Part shown: positions 37,527-50,875 of the stretch, piece after piece
Numbering within the stretch: position 1 is the stretch's first letter
Layout of the letters: each line of letters starts with the position of its first letter
The notes under the pieces: model-generated
What the model was told of the DNA's origin: nothing
Databases searched by the model: none
Seen by the model: only the letters and a program-made list of their open reading frames with translations
Position numbers and translations under genes: made by a program
DNA from: Cacajao melanocephalus
Lineage: Eukaryota > Chordata > Mammalia > Primates > Pitheciidae
Length of the DNA: 64,000 bases
Direction of reading: 5' to 3'
Assembly (NCBI GenBank): GCA_963573385.1
Contig: CAUYLG010033113.1
Span: 29,032-93,031 of the forward strand

Positions 37527-38356
37527 CAGAATATTTTTTAGTAACTACTTTTCCTTTATAGTTTTTCTTTGACATTACCTTTGGAATGGCTTTCTCTATA
37601 AAGGTTATAAACAAAAATATTTCCTATATTTTATCATTGTCCTTTTTTATTACGTACACTAAACTATTTAAATTAGTTTGGCATATACAGTGAGAGTACA
37701 AATTTAATTTAGTATATGTTTCCAATATAAGCAGCTAAATACATAGCACAGAATGTTGAATAATTAATTTTTAAAGCCTAACTTGATCGGAATCCTTTTT
37801 GATGTTTTAAGGTTTCTGATGGGTTTCATTGCCTGCCTGTCTGTGCTAGCACAAGTGCTGCCTGGTTTAAATTGCTGTTGCTGTAAAATAGTGGGCAGTA
37901 GAGAGAAATTTAAGTCATTCCTTTTCAAAGTTTACCTCAATATTCTTTGAGATGAATTCAAGAATCACTTTAACAAATCCTAGAACAAAACCTTTAGGAA
38001 ATTTTAAGTTCAACTGCATTAAATTTATGAATTAAATAAAAGACGTTACACAATTGTGATACTGGTTTTTGTTATTCATGAAGACTAAATTTGTTTTCAT
38101 CATTTATTTGTTTGTTTTTTTATTTAGTGACCAATTGTAGACATTTTCTTAAGATAAGTATTAAAATTTTTTTAGTTGTAAATTTTTACAGAGTAAACTA
38201 TATTTCATTAGTCTTTATCTTTAGGATGGACTCCTCATTATCTCCACTTACTTTAGTACATGACTATTCTAGAAATAGGGAAATGTTTGTTTTTAATTTT
38301 TACTCTTTACAGAAGTACTTTATTATTATTTATTTACTTTTATTTACATGGGAAAA
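37527..38356. other. Unassigned AT-rich sequence
   Basis: No family recognised. The last 60 bases read as A-rich on the minus strand and could be the tail of the U6-like remnant that follows. Confidence 0.4.
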
Positions 38357-38387
38357 GTATATGGAATGCTTCATGAACTTTCCTGTC
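38357..38387 (-). pseudogene. U6 snRNA-like 3' remnant
   Basis: On the minus strand the sequence ends 'tgaagcattccatat', matching the 3' end of U6 snRNA ('gtgaagcgttccatat') and its preceding bases ('atgacacgcaaattc' versus 'atgacaggaaagttc'). By my reading about 26 of 31 bases agree. Only the 3' third of U6 is present. L1 sequence begins where U6 stops, and downstream on the minus strand the DNA is A-rich. This fits a 5'-truncated retrotransposed U6 pseudogene or a U6/L1 chimera. Confidence 0.45.
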
Positions 38388-39470
38388 ATTTTGGCAGTTC
38401 ATGTTCTGCTACCTCTCCATATGAACATCAGAATTAATTTGTCACTATTCACAAAATAACTTGTTGGGATCTTTAATGACATTGCATTGACTCTATAGAT
38501 TAAGATGGAAAGAATTGGTATCTTGACAATATTGTGTCCTCTTATCTATGGACATGAAAAATATCTCCATTTATTTAGTTCTCTTATCAGTTTTGTAGTA
38601 TTATTCATATATATCTTGTATATATTTTGTTAGGTGTATACCTAAGTATTTCATTTGAGAGAAAATTAATGTAAATGGTGTTGTGTTTGTAATTGCAAGT
38701 TCCATGTGTTCATTGCTAGTATATGAGAAACCGATTGACTTTTGTATATTAGCCTTGTATCAGGTAACCTTGTAATAATCACTTATTAGTTTCAAGAGTT
38801 TTTGATAATTCTTTTGGATTTACTACACAATCATGTCATCTGTAAATAGTTTCATTCCTTGCTTCCCACCCTGATACCTTTTCTTTTTTTGTGTGTGATT
38901 ATATTAGTTAAGACTTCTAGTATGATGTTGGATACAATGGTGAGAGAGGACATACTTCCTAGTTCCTGGTCTTAGGGATAAAGCTTCAAGTTAATCACCA
39001 TTAGATATCATATTAGCTATAGGTATTTTGAAGATAGTATTTGTCAAGTTGAGGTTGTTCTCTATGTCTAGTTTACTGAGTGTTTTGTCATGAATGTGAA
39101 CATACATTGGATTTTGTCAAATGCTTTTTCTATATTTATTATAATCCTGGAATTTTTTTCTTTAGTCTTTTGATGTTATTACACTAATTTTGAATGTTGA
39201 ACTAGCCTTGTATACTTGGAATAAATCTCACTTCTCATGGTGTGTAATTATCTTCACACATCATTGAATTTTATTTGCTAATATTTTCCTGAAAAAACTT
39301 GCATCTAATTTCATAAAAAATATTGATCTGTAGTTTTTTCTTGGCGTTTTCTTTGTCTATTTTTGGTAGTAGGGTAATGGTATCATAGACTTATTTAGGA
39401 AGTATTCCCTCTGCTTGTTTCTACTGAAAGAGCTTGTGGAGAATTAGTATAATTTCTTCCTTAAATGTTT
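38388..39470 (-). mobile_element. LINE-1 fragment, ORF2 RT region
   Basis: The plus strand is reverse-complement L1: 'cacaaaataacttgttggga' near 38450, 'atctccatttatttagttct' near 38563, 'tgttaggtgtatacctaagt' near 38629, 'tagttaagacttctagtatg' near 38905, and 'gggataaagcttcaagttaa' near 38975, up to 'gagcttgtggagaattagta' near 39430. Both ends of the L1 are missing and the frames are broken. Confidence 0.92.
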
Positions 39471-39477
39471 GGTCTCT

Positions 39478-39575
39478 AACTAAATTATATCTGCAAAGCA
39501 TTTTTTGTCATATACAGTAACATATTTGCAGGTTCCAGAAATTAGGATGTTGACAAGCAAGAAATTCTACAGTTA
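39478..39575 (-). mobile_element. Short MLT1-like LTR fragment
   Basis: 'aactaaattatatctgcaaa' followed by 'catatttgcaggttccagaa' and 'attaggatgttgaca' resembles the end of MLT1-type LTRs in reverse complement. It abuts the L1 on its left. Confidence 0.45.
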
Positions 39576-40964
39576 ATTGTCAAAGAAAAAACTCCAAAGT
39601 GTTTTGATAAATCTGTCATTTAGATCTTAGTATGAATGAAATTCACATCATTTTCTGAGCCAAATTTTAACTGGAATTTATAGGATATTACAATCTATCC
39701 AAACAAGAGAAGGTGAAGTCTTTGGTTGTAGATAACATGTTGCCAATGAAATCCATAGTAATATTCCAGGGTAATTTTGTTGTTAATTCTGCTCCTTGAC
39801 AGGGTTCCCAAGATTTAATGACAAAGTCCCATCTGTGTAAAATGGCACAGAGCTCAGTTTGGAAGAAAAATGCTGGGGAGGGAATTTAGAATTCTATATA
39901 AGTGTTTGTTCTGTCACAAAACATAAGACTTTAATTATGTTGTATGGACACTGCTGGGGTTGAAAATTTCATGGTTCTCTAGAAAGATTTGCTCCCTTAG
40001 ACAAAAGAAGTCATTGGAGCTTCATCAGCACCCACCCCCCAGCTGTTTGATACAGTGATTTTCACACATATGAAGATCAACTGACTCTGATCTGTTCTTA
40101 CATTTTGGTTGCTGTGATTACATTTCCTAAACAGGCAGCTTTCCACTTGGTAGCCAGATTGAGAGGAGCGTCTCCCTATCTGAAGTACCCTCTGGATGAT
40201 TAACCCTTCTTCAATTCATCCCTCCAAAGCTCGGGGGAAATCTGAAGGACACATGAGCCCTCAGAGCCTTACCTTATTATGCCATGTCTTGCTACTCTCT
40301 TCCCACAACCTTGCTGCACGTGCTGAATATCAGGCAGATGTGCTCATTCTGCTGCCTGCTTATTTTCCTTGAAGTGGTTTGCACAGCAGATGTTCCAGTA
40401 AGTGTTCTTTCCTTCATCCCTTTACAGTTCTGCTAAAAAAAATATGCACTGTGCATGTGCTATTGCCCTTCAGATTTTCGAAGAGAAAATTCTTCACAGC
40501 CCCCTCTCCACCTCAGTGGAAATTGCCTGATTTTCCCCCTCAGCTCAGGCGTAAGTTATTAGGAGACTGTCTCCCATCATGTGTGTGTGTGTTTTTTTTT
40601 TTTTTTCAATGTCTTTGTCTACTTCCAGGTGCCTTTCTCTACAGCTTGATTGCTGCATAGTTCTTTCATCATTTAAGATTTCTTTGCTTCTTCTAACCCA
40701 GTAGTACACCTGTCTCTTTCATGCCAGGAATTTTGTGGGTCCTGGAGACGGATCACCCAGCTTTTTACAAGGATATTACAAGGTCAGATGCCATTACAAA
40801 TGAAAAATGAACCTTTAAATGAGCTTCTCTGTAAATGTTGTTAAAGTAAAATCTTCAATGATGTGGTATAAATTATCCTATGCATGCATTTTATAAACTT
40901 AATACACTGTTTTAATAATGTCAAATCCATTAAATATTAAGATATTGAGACACATTTACTTGTT
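39576..40964. other. Unassigned sequence
   Basis: No family recognised. Contains a (GT)n/T-run at 40580-40606 and an acceptor-like 'tttcctaaacag' near 40128 followed by 22 open codons, which I do not consider enough to call an exon. Confidence 0.45.
40580..40606. repeat. (TG)6 followed by T15
   Basis: Directly visible dinucleotide and homopolymer tract. Confidence 0.9.
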
Positions 40965-41019
40965 AATTCTACTAATATTTCATGAGCACCTAATACATGG
41001 CAGCTTTGTGCTAGTCATG
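40965..41019 (-). mobile_element. L2/MIR 3' tail fragment
   Basis: 'actaatatttcatgagcacc' followed by 'taatacatggcag' is compatible with a reverse-complement L2 tail. It lies back to back with the next plus-strand L2 piece. Confidence 0.4.
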
Positions 41020-41115
41020 GAGGGCAGACACCATCATGTCTTATTCATCTGTGTCCACAGAGCCTAACACCCTGACCAACATTTGTAAATGTTCATTAAA
41101 TGTTTGTGGAATGTC
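41020..41115 (+). mobile_element. L2 LINE 3' end
   Basis: 'gagggcagacaccatcatgt' with 'gtccacagagcctaacaccc' and 'aatgttcattaaatgtttgt' closely follows the L2 3' terminal consensus ('gagggcaggga.tttgtct ... cc.agcgcctagaacag ... tcaataaatgtttgttgaatg'). Confidence 0.8.
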
Positions 41116-41174
41116 CTTAGAGGACCAATGCAGCAGCTAAAGAAAATGGCCTCAACTTGTCATTGGAGGGCAAT

Positions 41175-41440
41175 ATATTATGACAGTAAACATTAAGACT
41201 TCCAGATTCAGACAATCCTGAGATTACATTCAGACTCTGACACTCAATGGCTGCATGCCCATGGGGGAAATTATTTAACATTTTTAAGCCTTAATTTTCG
41301 TATCTATTAATTTTTTGTAAGTGCAAATGGGACAATGGGGCAATGTCTGTAAAATCTTTCTTATAGAACCTGTCATAGAGAGTGTCTGGCATATGTTTTA
41401 GCTATCAAGCTGTTCGTTTTATTATTATTCTCTTGGCTGG
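41175..41440 (+). mobile_element. MIR SINE
   Basis: Sense MIR order: 'gacttccagattcagacaat', 'actctgacactcaatggctg', 'ttatttaacatttttaagcc' with 'ttaattttcgtatctatt', and the 3' part around 'gagagtgtctggcatatg'. Confidence 0.8.
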
Positions 41441-42009
41441 CATGAGATTAAAGTGCTGGGGGACAGAAGAGGCAGACTGCTCTGGCACAAAGAAGGAACA
41501 ATTGCACAAGTTTCCCGAGAAATATAAAAATTCAGAAAACAACCCTCAGAAAACCATTCTTCCTTGAAAGTGTGAGTGAAGTTTTCAAACTGAAGAGTCA
41601 AAGAACGTCGAAGATGTAATGTTCATGCCGAGCATTGCTTGTCTTAGGTAGAGACGTGTTAATTAAGACACTGTGGAATAACCAACCAACCAACCAACTA
41701 ATCAAAGCCTTCACTCATATGGCTGTTCGCCTCTGCAATGCAACCTGGCCTTCATTGAGTTTGTTTGCAAAAACCTCTGTAACTGTGGCCGGGTTACTGT
41801 ATTTAGGATCAGGATGAGGATTGAGGCTGGATTTCAGTCATGCTTTAATTACTCTTTCTCACCTCATAAGATATTGAGTAAAGAAGAGCAGTGGCTACCT
41901 TTACTGTGAGGGCAGAGGGAGACAATTAAATCAGGTGGACACATCAGACCCTCTTTCTCAAATGTACTCAATCACCCAGCTAAACAATGAATAATGTTTA
42001 AGTGGTCCC
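41441..42009. other. Unassigned sequence, with a (CCAA)n tract
   Basis: A 4-base repeat 'accaaccaaccaaccaac' at 41681-41698. The 41830-42009 part may be the diverged 5' portion of the MaLR LTR that follows. Confidence 0.45.
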
Positions 42010-42165
42010 ACATTTATCTCACATGCATGGCTGTAAGCCAATTAAACCTCTTTTCTTTATAAATTACCCAGCCTCAGATATTTCTTTTCTTTTTTAATTT
42101 TTTTTCCTCAGAGATCCTGGTTCTGCAGGTATTTCTTTATAGCAGTGTAGAAATGGTCTAACATG
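42010..42165 (+). mobile_element. MST/THE1-type MaLR LTR 3' end with a short insertion
   Basis: 'ctgtaagccaattaaacctc' with 'ttttctttataaattaccca' and the final 'gcagtgtagaaatggtctaa' match the 3' end of MST/THE1 LTRs. About 51 bases (42088-42138) interrupt it, flanked by 'gatatttcttt' and 'ggtatttcttt'. Confidence 0.75.
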
Positions 42166-42354
42166 TCAATGTAAAAGGCATTGATAAATTTCCTTTCAAG
42201 CCTTGTATATTAGCAGAAAACAAGGACCTGGATCAGTGTGACCTGAAAAGCCCCTCATGAAAGGTATTTGGTTCATTTGAAAATGTTAAAAAGAAAATTA
42301 TTGAGATAATTCCGGTGCACACAAATGGTAGAAAACTAGTTGACATGCGAATAA

Positions 42355-42540
42355 ATTAGTTAATATTTTAAACTATATTATCTCCATTAACCTTCAAAAA
42401 ACCCTATGAGATAAATAAAATCATTATTCCTGTTTTACGTATGAGAAAACTGAGCCAGGGATATTTTAAATCACTCAAATGCCCCAGAGCTGAGATTCAG
42501 GTTTAGGTTTTACTCTTTGGCACATACACGCATAACCACC
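42355..42540 (-). mobile_element. MIR SINE
   Basis: 'aaccctatgagataaataaa' followed by 'atcattattcctgttttacg' and 'tatgagaaaactgagccagg' is a very clear reverse-complement MIR core. Confidence 0.9.
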
Positions 42541-43538
42541 ACACTATTGTCTTCAATTAGTATAACTTAAGATATAAGATTGCTATTCAAAGACAATAAA
42601 TCATGCCTCTTCTCTCTCATGTCAAAAAAATGCTTGTCTGAATTGTCTAAGCTCATCAGTCAATAGGAAAACAGATGATAATATATCCCAAATACTATAA
42701 CACACTTACTAGAAAATGCTCTGAATTGGCCTTAACTATGTCAGAAAACCTTTTATTTCCACAGACAAACTAAAATTGTAACATATGTTCAAATAAATCT
42801 TTACTTTTTTTCTTATACCTCCAGTTTCCATGCAGAGAGCCCATAATCAGTTTTGTTGGCACTTTATCTAATAGAACCACCGTTGATCTTCAGTAACAAG
42901 TGGTCTAACACCAAATCATGTCTTCCCCCCATTTCTGAAGTTCCAGTGAATCAACAAGACATACATCATATGCAAATATCAGATTGTTAGCCCTGTGCTT
43001 GATGGAATTCTAGAATATGATTCTAGAAACTGAATCCAAGAGTTGGTTTCAAAACTGCTGTCTTGAGGATATAGTATTCATTATTCTGTTCATTTTTTTT
43101 TTAATATAAATGCCCTTATATCCCCCTTTGCCTTCTTTCTGATATTTCAGTGCTGGATTTAGTGTGGGCTCCTATCTACAGGATACATACCTAGTTCCTT
43201 TATTGTCAGACATTCCCCCATAATTTGAATAAACGACACCCCTGACTCAATATTCTTGTTCAGAGAAGATACCAATGCTTTGGTATCTCGGTACTATCTC
43301 TGATCGGTCTTCCTCAAGCTGTGACCTTTATCAAGTGCTTTTCTGAAGACTATGCCTATCCTGGGCTTTGGGAATTTGTTACTCCAAAGTCAGAGCAAGT
43401 ATATTATTCCGATATTATTTTTCTACTTTAGCATATGCCTCTATTTTTTTCTGGGTTCACATGGCAATCACTCACCCTAAAAGGAAAAGAGGACTTTGAA
43501 TTCTAAACACAAGGCCACTCACTGGTGCCTAGACCCTC
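42541..43538. other. Unassigned sequence
   Basis: No family recognised. The 43100-43400 part is pyrimidine-rich and could be a decayed LTR, without diagnostic motifs. Confidence 0.4.
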
Positions 43539-43887
43539 TGTCTTAGTCCATTCAGGCTGCTATACCACAATTGTGTACTGAGTAGCTCATAAAAAACAGA
43601 TATTTATTTTTCTTGATCTGGAAAGCCCAAGATCAAGACACCAACAGATTTAGTGTTAGGTGAAGGACTGCTTCCTCAGACAGCTGTATTCTCACTCTAA
43701 CCTCAAATGGCAAAAGCAGGGAGGGAGCACTCTGATATCTCTTTCAGAAAGCCACTATTCCCATATGAGGCTCCAGCCTCATGACTTAATCACTTTCCAA
43801 AATGTTCCACTTCTAATATCATCAGCTTTGAGGTCAGGATTTCAGTATATCAATTTTGGGAGGAACAAACATCTTCAGACCGTAGCA
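43539..43887 (-). mobile_element. MLT1-type MaLR LTR
   Basis: Starts 'tcttagtccattcaggctgc' and ends 'cttcagaccgtagca'. Internal 'gaaagcccaagatcaagaca' and 'cagcctcatgacttaatcac' match the reverse complement of MLT1A-like LTRs. Near full length. Confidence 0.88.
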
Positions 43888-46800
43888 CCCTCCAAGTCAA
43901 ATCCTTCCACTGAAATTCTGCAGGGAGTGTGACTCCATTCCTAGAAATAAGGCCCTTCCTCCATCAAGGCTTTTCTTTTCATATAGAATTTTGCTTGTAT
44001 GGATCAGCTGCCTTGCAGTTTGAGACTATATCCTAAAATTAAACACTCTTCTTCCCCAGACCAGATTCTATCTTCTAATTTATTCTGTACCTTAAGAGAT
44101 TGTATCAGCAAGAAATGCAGTTGGTTACAATTACAGTTTCAATTCTAAGAAAACCTTTCTCAACCTTAAAACAAATCTCATTTTCATCAAAGCAAGGCCC
44201 TTTTAGGTACCTGTAGGATACTTCTCAAAGGAAGTGCTATGTCAGCAGATTGAAATGTTACTGCCACTTGTTCAGGTAGAGCTTAGCCCTCCATTTCCCA
44301 GTGCATTGCCTATATTCTTGATCTGCTGAGCCGTGAAGACCACATTTAATTAGAAAGATAATCTTATTAAAACTAAAGCAGAAAATACAATTAATTATAA
44401 TATTATGACATTCTATTTTAATACTATTAGTGCCAAACTATGGAATCAGGGGATCTTGAAAAAGTATTGTGGAATAAGAAGACTTTTCAATACTTGTTGG
44501 TAAAAATGATAGATGAAACTCTCAGATCAACTCTCAGCCCCTCCTGAAACCCAAGATAATATCAGTAAAGGATTGTTTTTTAAAGGCATAATCTCATAAA
44601 GAAAAAAACAAGGAAGAGAATTAACAGTAATATTTTAAATCTAAAAGTAAAAAGGTGAATTGTAACTGACTTATTATACAGAACCGAAGTGGAAAAAGCT
44701 GAGAAATTATAGAAAGCCTCTGAAACTATCAGCAGCAGATCTTCAAGAAGTGGGTAAAGATGAAGCTAAAAACAAAAGTATTCCAATCTAGAGCAAAACT
44801 GGAACAAGATATGAGGGCAGGTAATGGAAACTGGTTATGATAAATATGGAGTACTCTGACAAGAAAAAATTCTTGCCCCAACTTTGTGCAGCTGGGGACT
44901 GCCCTTTCCTATTCCAGGCAGAGTAAACTAGAGGATTACTTTAGAAAGTGCAACTGATACAGGTATATGTACATCAAAGCAGGGAATATGTGAACATATG
45001 CCACATGGCGAGACAACCATACCTCTTCTACTCTCACTTCCATGATGTTCTGAGCCAGGTCTACACCCTCCTGATGGGATATTGAAAAGGTCTTCTCTGT
45101 GAAGTCTGAGTGGCTCCGGAAGAAAGACCTAAGGAAACTGATATTAGGAAGGCCTCAATTAAACAGCCCAAAGAGATGATCTTTCAGAGAAACTAACATT
45201 GTAACCCATATGTATAGAACTGCAAGGAGCTTTCTAAACAGAAACGAAACCAAGCATTTGCAAGCATAAGAGGACAACCTCTAACATGGAATTTAGAAGG
45301 CAACATAGTCAAAAGGGAGGTAGAAAATTGGGGGAAACCATGAAAAGGGTAAAGGATTTCTAAGTTTATTCTGATATAAATGTATATTTAATAGATACAT
45401 ATAAAATATATCTCTATCTCCATATATCTATATATAATACATACTCTATCATCTATCTATGTAACTAAATGTATGGAATGTTTCTGTAAAACATTCCTAA
45501 TATTCAAATATTTTAAATAAAATATTTATCATTGTTTTGTGGATCAAATGAGAAACGAATGTAAAGGTTTGAGTATGGTATTTGTCACATATGAGATATT
45601 CGGAAGCAAAGTTAATCAGCAAAAAAATCCATACTGTCTACACATACATGTTTATTTCTGACCACAGATGAGTAATCATGGACTTTCTGAGAGGAATGGA
45701 GGTACATTCTGAGACCAGGAGTGGCCCCACTCACTGTTATCCTTCCATTGTTCAATGAACATTGTTAGACCGAATTCATAGATTTTAAAAGCAGAAAAGA
45801 TTGGAGAACACAATGAGTATATGCACAGGCTCTAAAGAACACAAAGAGAGAGTGCATGTAGACCGTCACACTACCAAGAGCCTCGGTTTGTCCTCAGTGA
45901 CTCAGCTTTTCCTCTACACCCATCTTCAGGGCCCTGTGGACTTATGGGAATGCGTTTTCACGTAATAGTTCCTCTGTTCCACCAAGCCTTCCTTAGGAGC
46001 TCTGCAGCACAGTGGCAAGGTAAACTAAATTAGATGATATGGATGAACCACAACAGTTCTAGTCAGAATTGAGGACAAAAAAAAAAATACAGAAATATAA
46101 AACTAAAAGGAAATGCCCCAATGCAGCAGATTCAGAAATCACAACCTAAAGCACAGCTGTAGCTGCAGCTAAATGAATTCTCCTTGTGTTGAGGTGATTT
46201 TTTTTTCCCTGCTGGCATTGTTATCAGGTTTGGCTGACCCTGTGCTTATTCCATGCTGTTTTGGTGCATTAGCCTGCTGCTACTGTCTCCTACACACCAG
46301 AGGTAGCAGCCTTAGAAAAGTAAAACTACTTGACACAATTTGATAAAACAAAGCAAATTGCTCCCTTTCTCAATGTTTTAGGATATGAAACCAGGCAGGT
46401 TTAACACAAGCTGGTCCATTCAATTATGTATCTTCTTTCCTACTGTCTCTATCCATATTGTAGAAGACGTATGTATATATCACTCACAAACATTTACATA
46501 AATTCATATCAATAAAAGTGTACATTTATAAGCATTTAAACACAGGAAAATATCCCTATTGCAGAATAGAGTCAAACAGATGCAAGTTCTTAAGCAGGGG
46601 GAAAAAAATAGGATTAGTAGGTGGATGTTTAACATTTCAAACACAAGCAAGAAGGGTTTTTTTCCTCTCCAAATAGATGTGTCCACACTAAAATTTGCTG
46701 TTTTGTTAAATGGTAAGCTTTTCATCACAGCAGGCAAAGACAGAAATACTATGGAGGAAAATCATACATTAGAAGAGAGTTTAGACACTATATTCTCTTT

Positions 46801-48716
46801 CCATTCTAGGAGTTCCTTATGTTGTAAATATACTCCAATATGAGAAATAAAAGCCACATTGTAATTTCAAATGGGATTGATACTTATGTAAGGACACCAT
46901 CTTCAGTACTTTTATAATTTGTTTGCAAGTTGTATTATATGTTAAACTTATGTAGTTCCATTTTTCACCATTCCATGCAACAAATGTGATGCTATGTTCC
47001 CGAATTTCAAACACAAGCTTATTTTTTCTAGATTGCCAGCTCATTCTTCCCCAAGGCACTGATTTTTACCTTGTTACATCCTGAAATTAAAGTAATCATT
47101 GCGAACTCCTTAGCCACATCCAGCCATGACTACTCCTCTCCTTAATCCCCCTTTGCAGTCTCTATATCTTAGTGTGCCTCTGTATATTTTAACCAGTGAG
47201 GTAGATATTTGATCAAGATTATCATAAGACAATGTTTTACATGGTAGACATTATAATCTTAAATTTTGCCTCAGCTTTGCCCAAATTTTTGTGTGTGCCA
47301 TATGTTTCTCTCTTATAGTTAACAATTTATCAAATATACTGGCAATGTTGGAGTTTTCTACTTTTATGAGGTTAGCACATAGGGTGGGATATTAAAAGTA
47401 AAAATGTTTAAAGAAAATCACAGTTACCTCAATTTTTGCCAACCATCTAATGTAATAGGTGCTCATTCAGAAATGTAAAAGAAAAGTCACAGAATATTTT
47501 AAAGGCTATTAGGGATCTGATCCCAAATGACATCAACCGCAGCCACATGGCAGCTGTAGTAATGATAAAGACTTAAAATATCTCTGCTAGGCATTTATAC
47601 GTCACACAGCATCCCAGAACCAAGCCACTCAAGGTATTATATTAATGGACAAGTGCAATTCAGTGTTAAGATAAAGCTAGAGCTGTTGAGGCTAATGGAG
47701 TATTTTCAGGAATAAACCTGCAAATGCCTTGGTCATTCATCTTTGCTTTGCTCCAGGGTCTACACAGAGAGATAGAAAAACAACCAGGCCTCAGGCCCAG
47801 ACGCATTCTACAGTTGTGCCCATTAACTCTTGGAGAGAATACAGACACGCCACCTAATGATAGCAATTTCCAGTCAATCTAGGAAAAGACATGACCTGTT
47901 CTGGGCTTCCTGGAGGTTATAAGAACATTGACTAATTTACTGAGCCACTATAATAAGATAACCAGATGGAGAAGCTAATGGGCTGAGACAACAACTGTTA
48001 AACATTATTTGCTAACATCAGTACAGCAAAACCAGAGAGTAAAGTGTATTATAGGCCAGTATGTACCTTTTAATTAAAATAATACTGTTTTCAGCATTAT
48101 TTTAATATAGGAGTTAGGCAGCATGGATTCTGAATACAAGCCTTGTCTTTGTTTTTGAGTGTGTGTGTTTTTCCTTTTTTTTTCTTTCTTTTCTTTTTTT
48201 GCATCTTTTGGAATAACTGCTTTAGCAAATTCAAACAACCTGAATATCACAGCATCTTGATGCAGGAGTTTGAAGAATCTATCTAATTTCTTGTTTGATG
48301 ATATCAAAATTATATTTAAAAGAAAAAATATAGCAATAGTCACAAAAGTAAAAAAAAAAATCTTGAAATTGAAAATAATATCTTTAAGGATAATTTGTTA
48401 TAATCCCTACATCCTATATTTGAATACCTTTTATGAGTTTTTCTATAAGTCATAGAAATGTAAAATATCCCATTCTGGCTTCTGTTTTTAATTCCTGTAC
48501 TTCTCAACTGTTTATTATAGCCACACAGTAAGTCATTGCCTTAAGCCAATCTGTTTTAGTGGCCCAACACTCCTCTACCCCCAATCTTACTATGTCATCA
48601 CAAACATTATTGAAAACATGTTCTTATCAACATAGAGTCTGATCAAATGCTACTGGCCACATATTTATGGGGTTTTCTTGAAAGTATCTTTCTATCTCTC
48701 TCTTTTGATAGGGTTC
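43888..48716. other. About 4.8 kb without a recognisable repeat
   Basis: No LINE, SINE, LTR or DNA element is recognisable by eye. Only low-complexity patches occur (TA-rich at 45370-45465, T/C-rich at 48170-48202). Open frames stay below 95 codons and no splice-flanked coding segment stands out. Some parts could be very old, unrecognised repeats. Confidence 0.45.
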
Positions 48717-48940
48717 TTTTTTTTTTTTTTTTCTGAGACTCTGTCGCCCGGCTGGAGTGCAGTAGCGCTATCTCGGCTCACTGCAACCTCCTAGGCTCAA
48801 GAGTATCTCCTGCCTCCGCCTCCTGAGTAGCTGGGATTACAGGTGTGCACCAGCATGCCCAGCTAATTTTTGTATTTTTAGTAGAGACAGGGTTTCACTA
48901 TGTTGGCCAGGATGGTCTTGATCTCTTGACCTCGTGATCT
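48717..48940 (-). mobile_element. Alu lacking its 5' part, joined to an L1 3' end
   Basis: Poly-T followed by 'ctgagactctgtcgcccggc' and the right arm, linker and part of the left arm in reverse complement, up to 'ttgacctcgtgatct'. The remaining roughly 70 bases of the Alu 5' end are absent. L1 sequence in the opposite orientation begins at the next base. Confidence 0.95.
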
Positions 48941-49262
48941 GGAAACCATCATTCTCAGCAAACAGACAAAAGAACAGAAAACCAAACACGACGTGTTCTC
49001 ACTCATAGGTGGATATTGAGCAATGAGAACACGTGGACGCAGGGAGGGGAGCATCACACACTGCGGTCAGTTGCAGGAGGCTAGGGGAGGGACAGCAGGG
49101 AGTTGGGGGTGGGGAGGGATAAAGTGGGGAGAAATACCAGATATAGGTGATGGCGGGATGAAGGCAACAAACCACCTTGCTATGTATGTACCTATGCAAC
49201 AATCCTGCATGATCTGCACACGTACCCCAGAATCTAAAGTACAACAATAAAAAGAAAAAAAG
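48941..49262 (+). mobile_element. Primate-type L1 3' end (L1PB/PA-like), 5'-truncated
   Basis: 'ggaaaccatcattctcagca' marks the end of ORF2. It is followed by 'gttctcactcataggtggat', the G-rich polypurine 3' UTR (about 49080-49125), and 'gatctgcacacgtaccccag' with 'aataaaaag' near the A-rich tail. Only about 320 bases of L1 are present. Confidence 0.93.
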
Positions 49263-49265
49263 AAA

Positions 49266-50860
<1,595 letters not shown>

Positions 50861-50875
50861 TGGAGAGTTATTCTT

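Noticed and set aside
38091..38459. 122-codon open frame rich in F, L and Y
   Set aside because: Low-complexity, AT-driven and partly antisense L1; no start context or domain.
40100..40203. Possible exon after 'tttcctaaacag' with 22 open codons and then a stop
   Set aside because: One acceptor-like site only, short peptide, no donor and no recognisable protein.
49080..49130. G-rich tract that could be a regulatory quadruplex
   Set aside because: It is the standard polypurine stretch of the L1 3' UTR.
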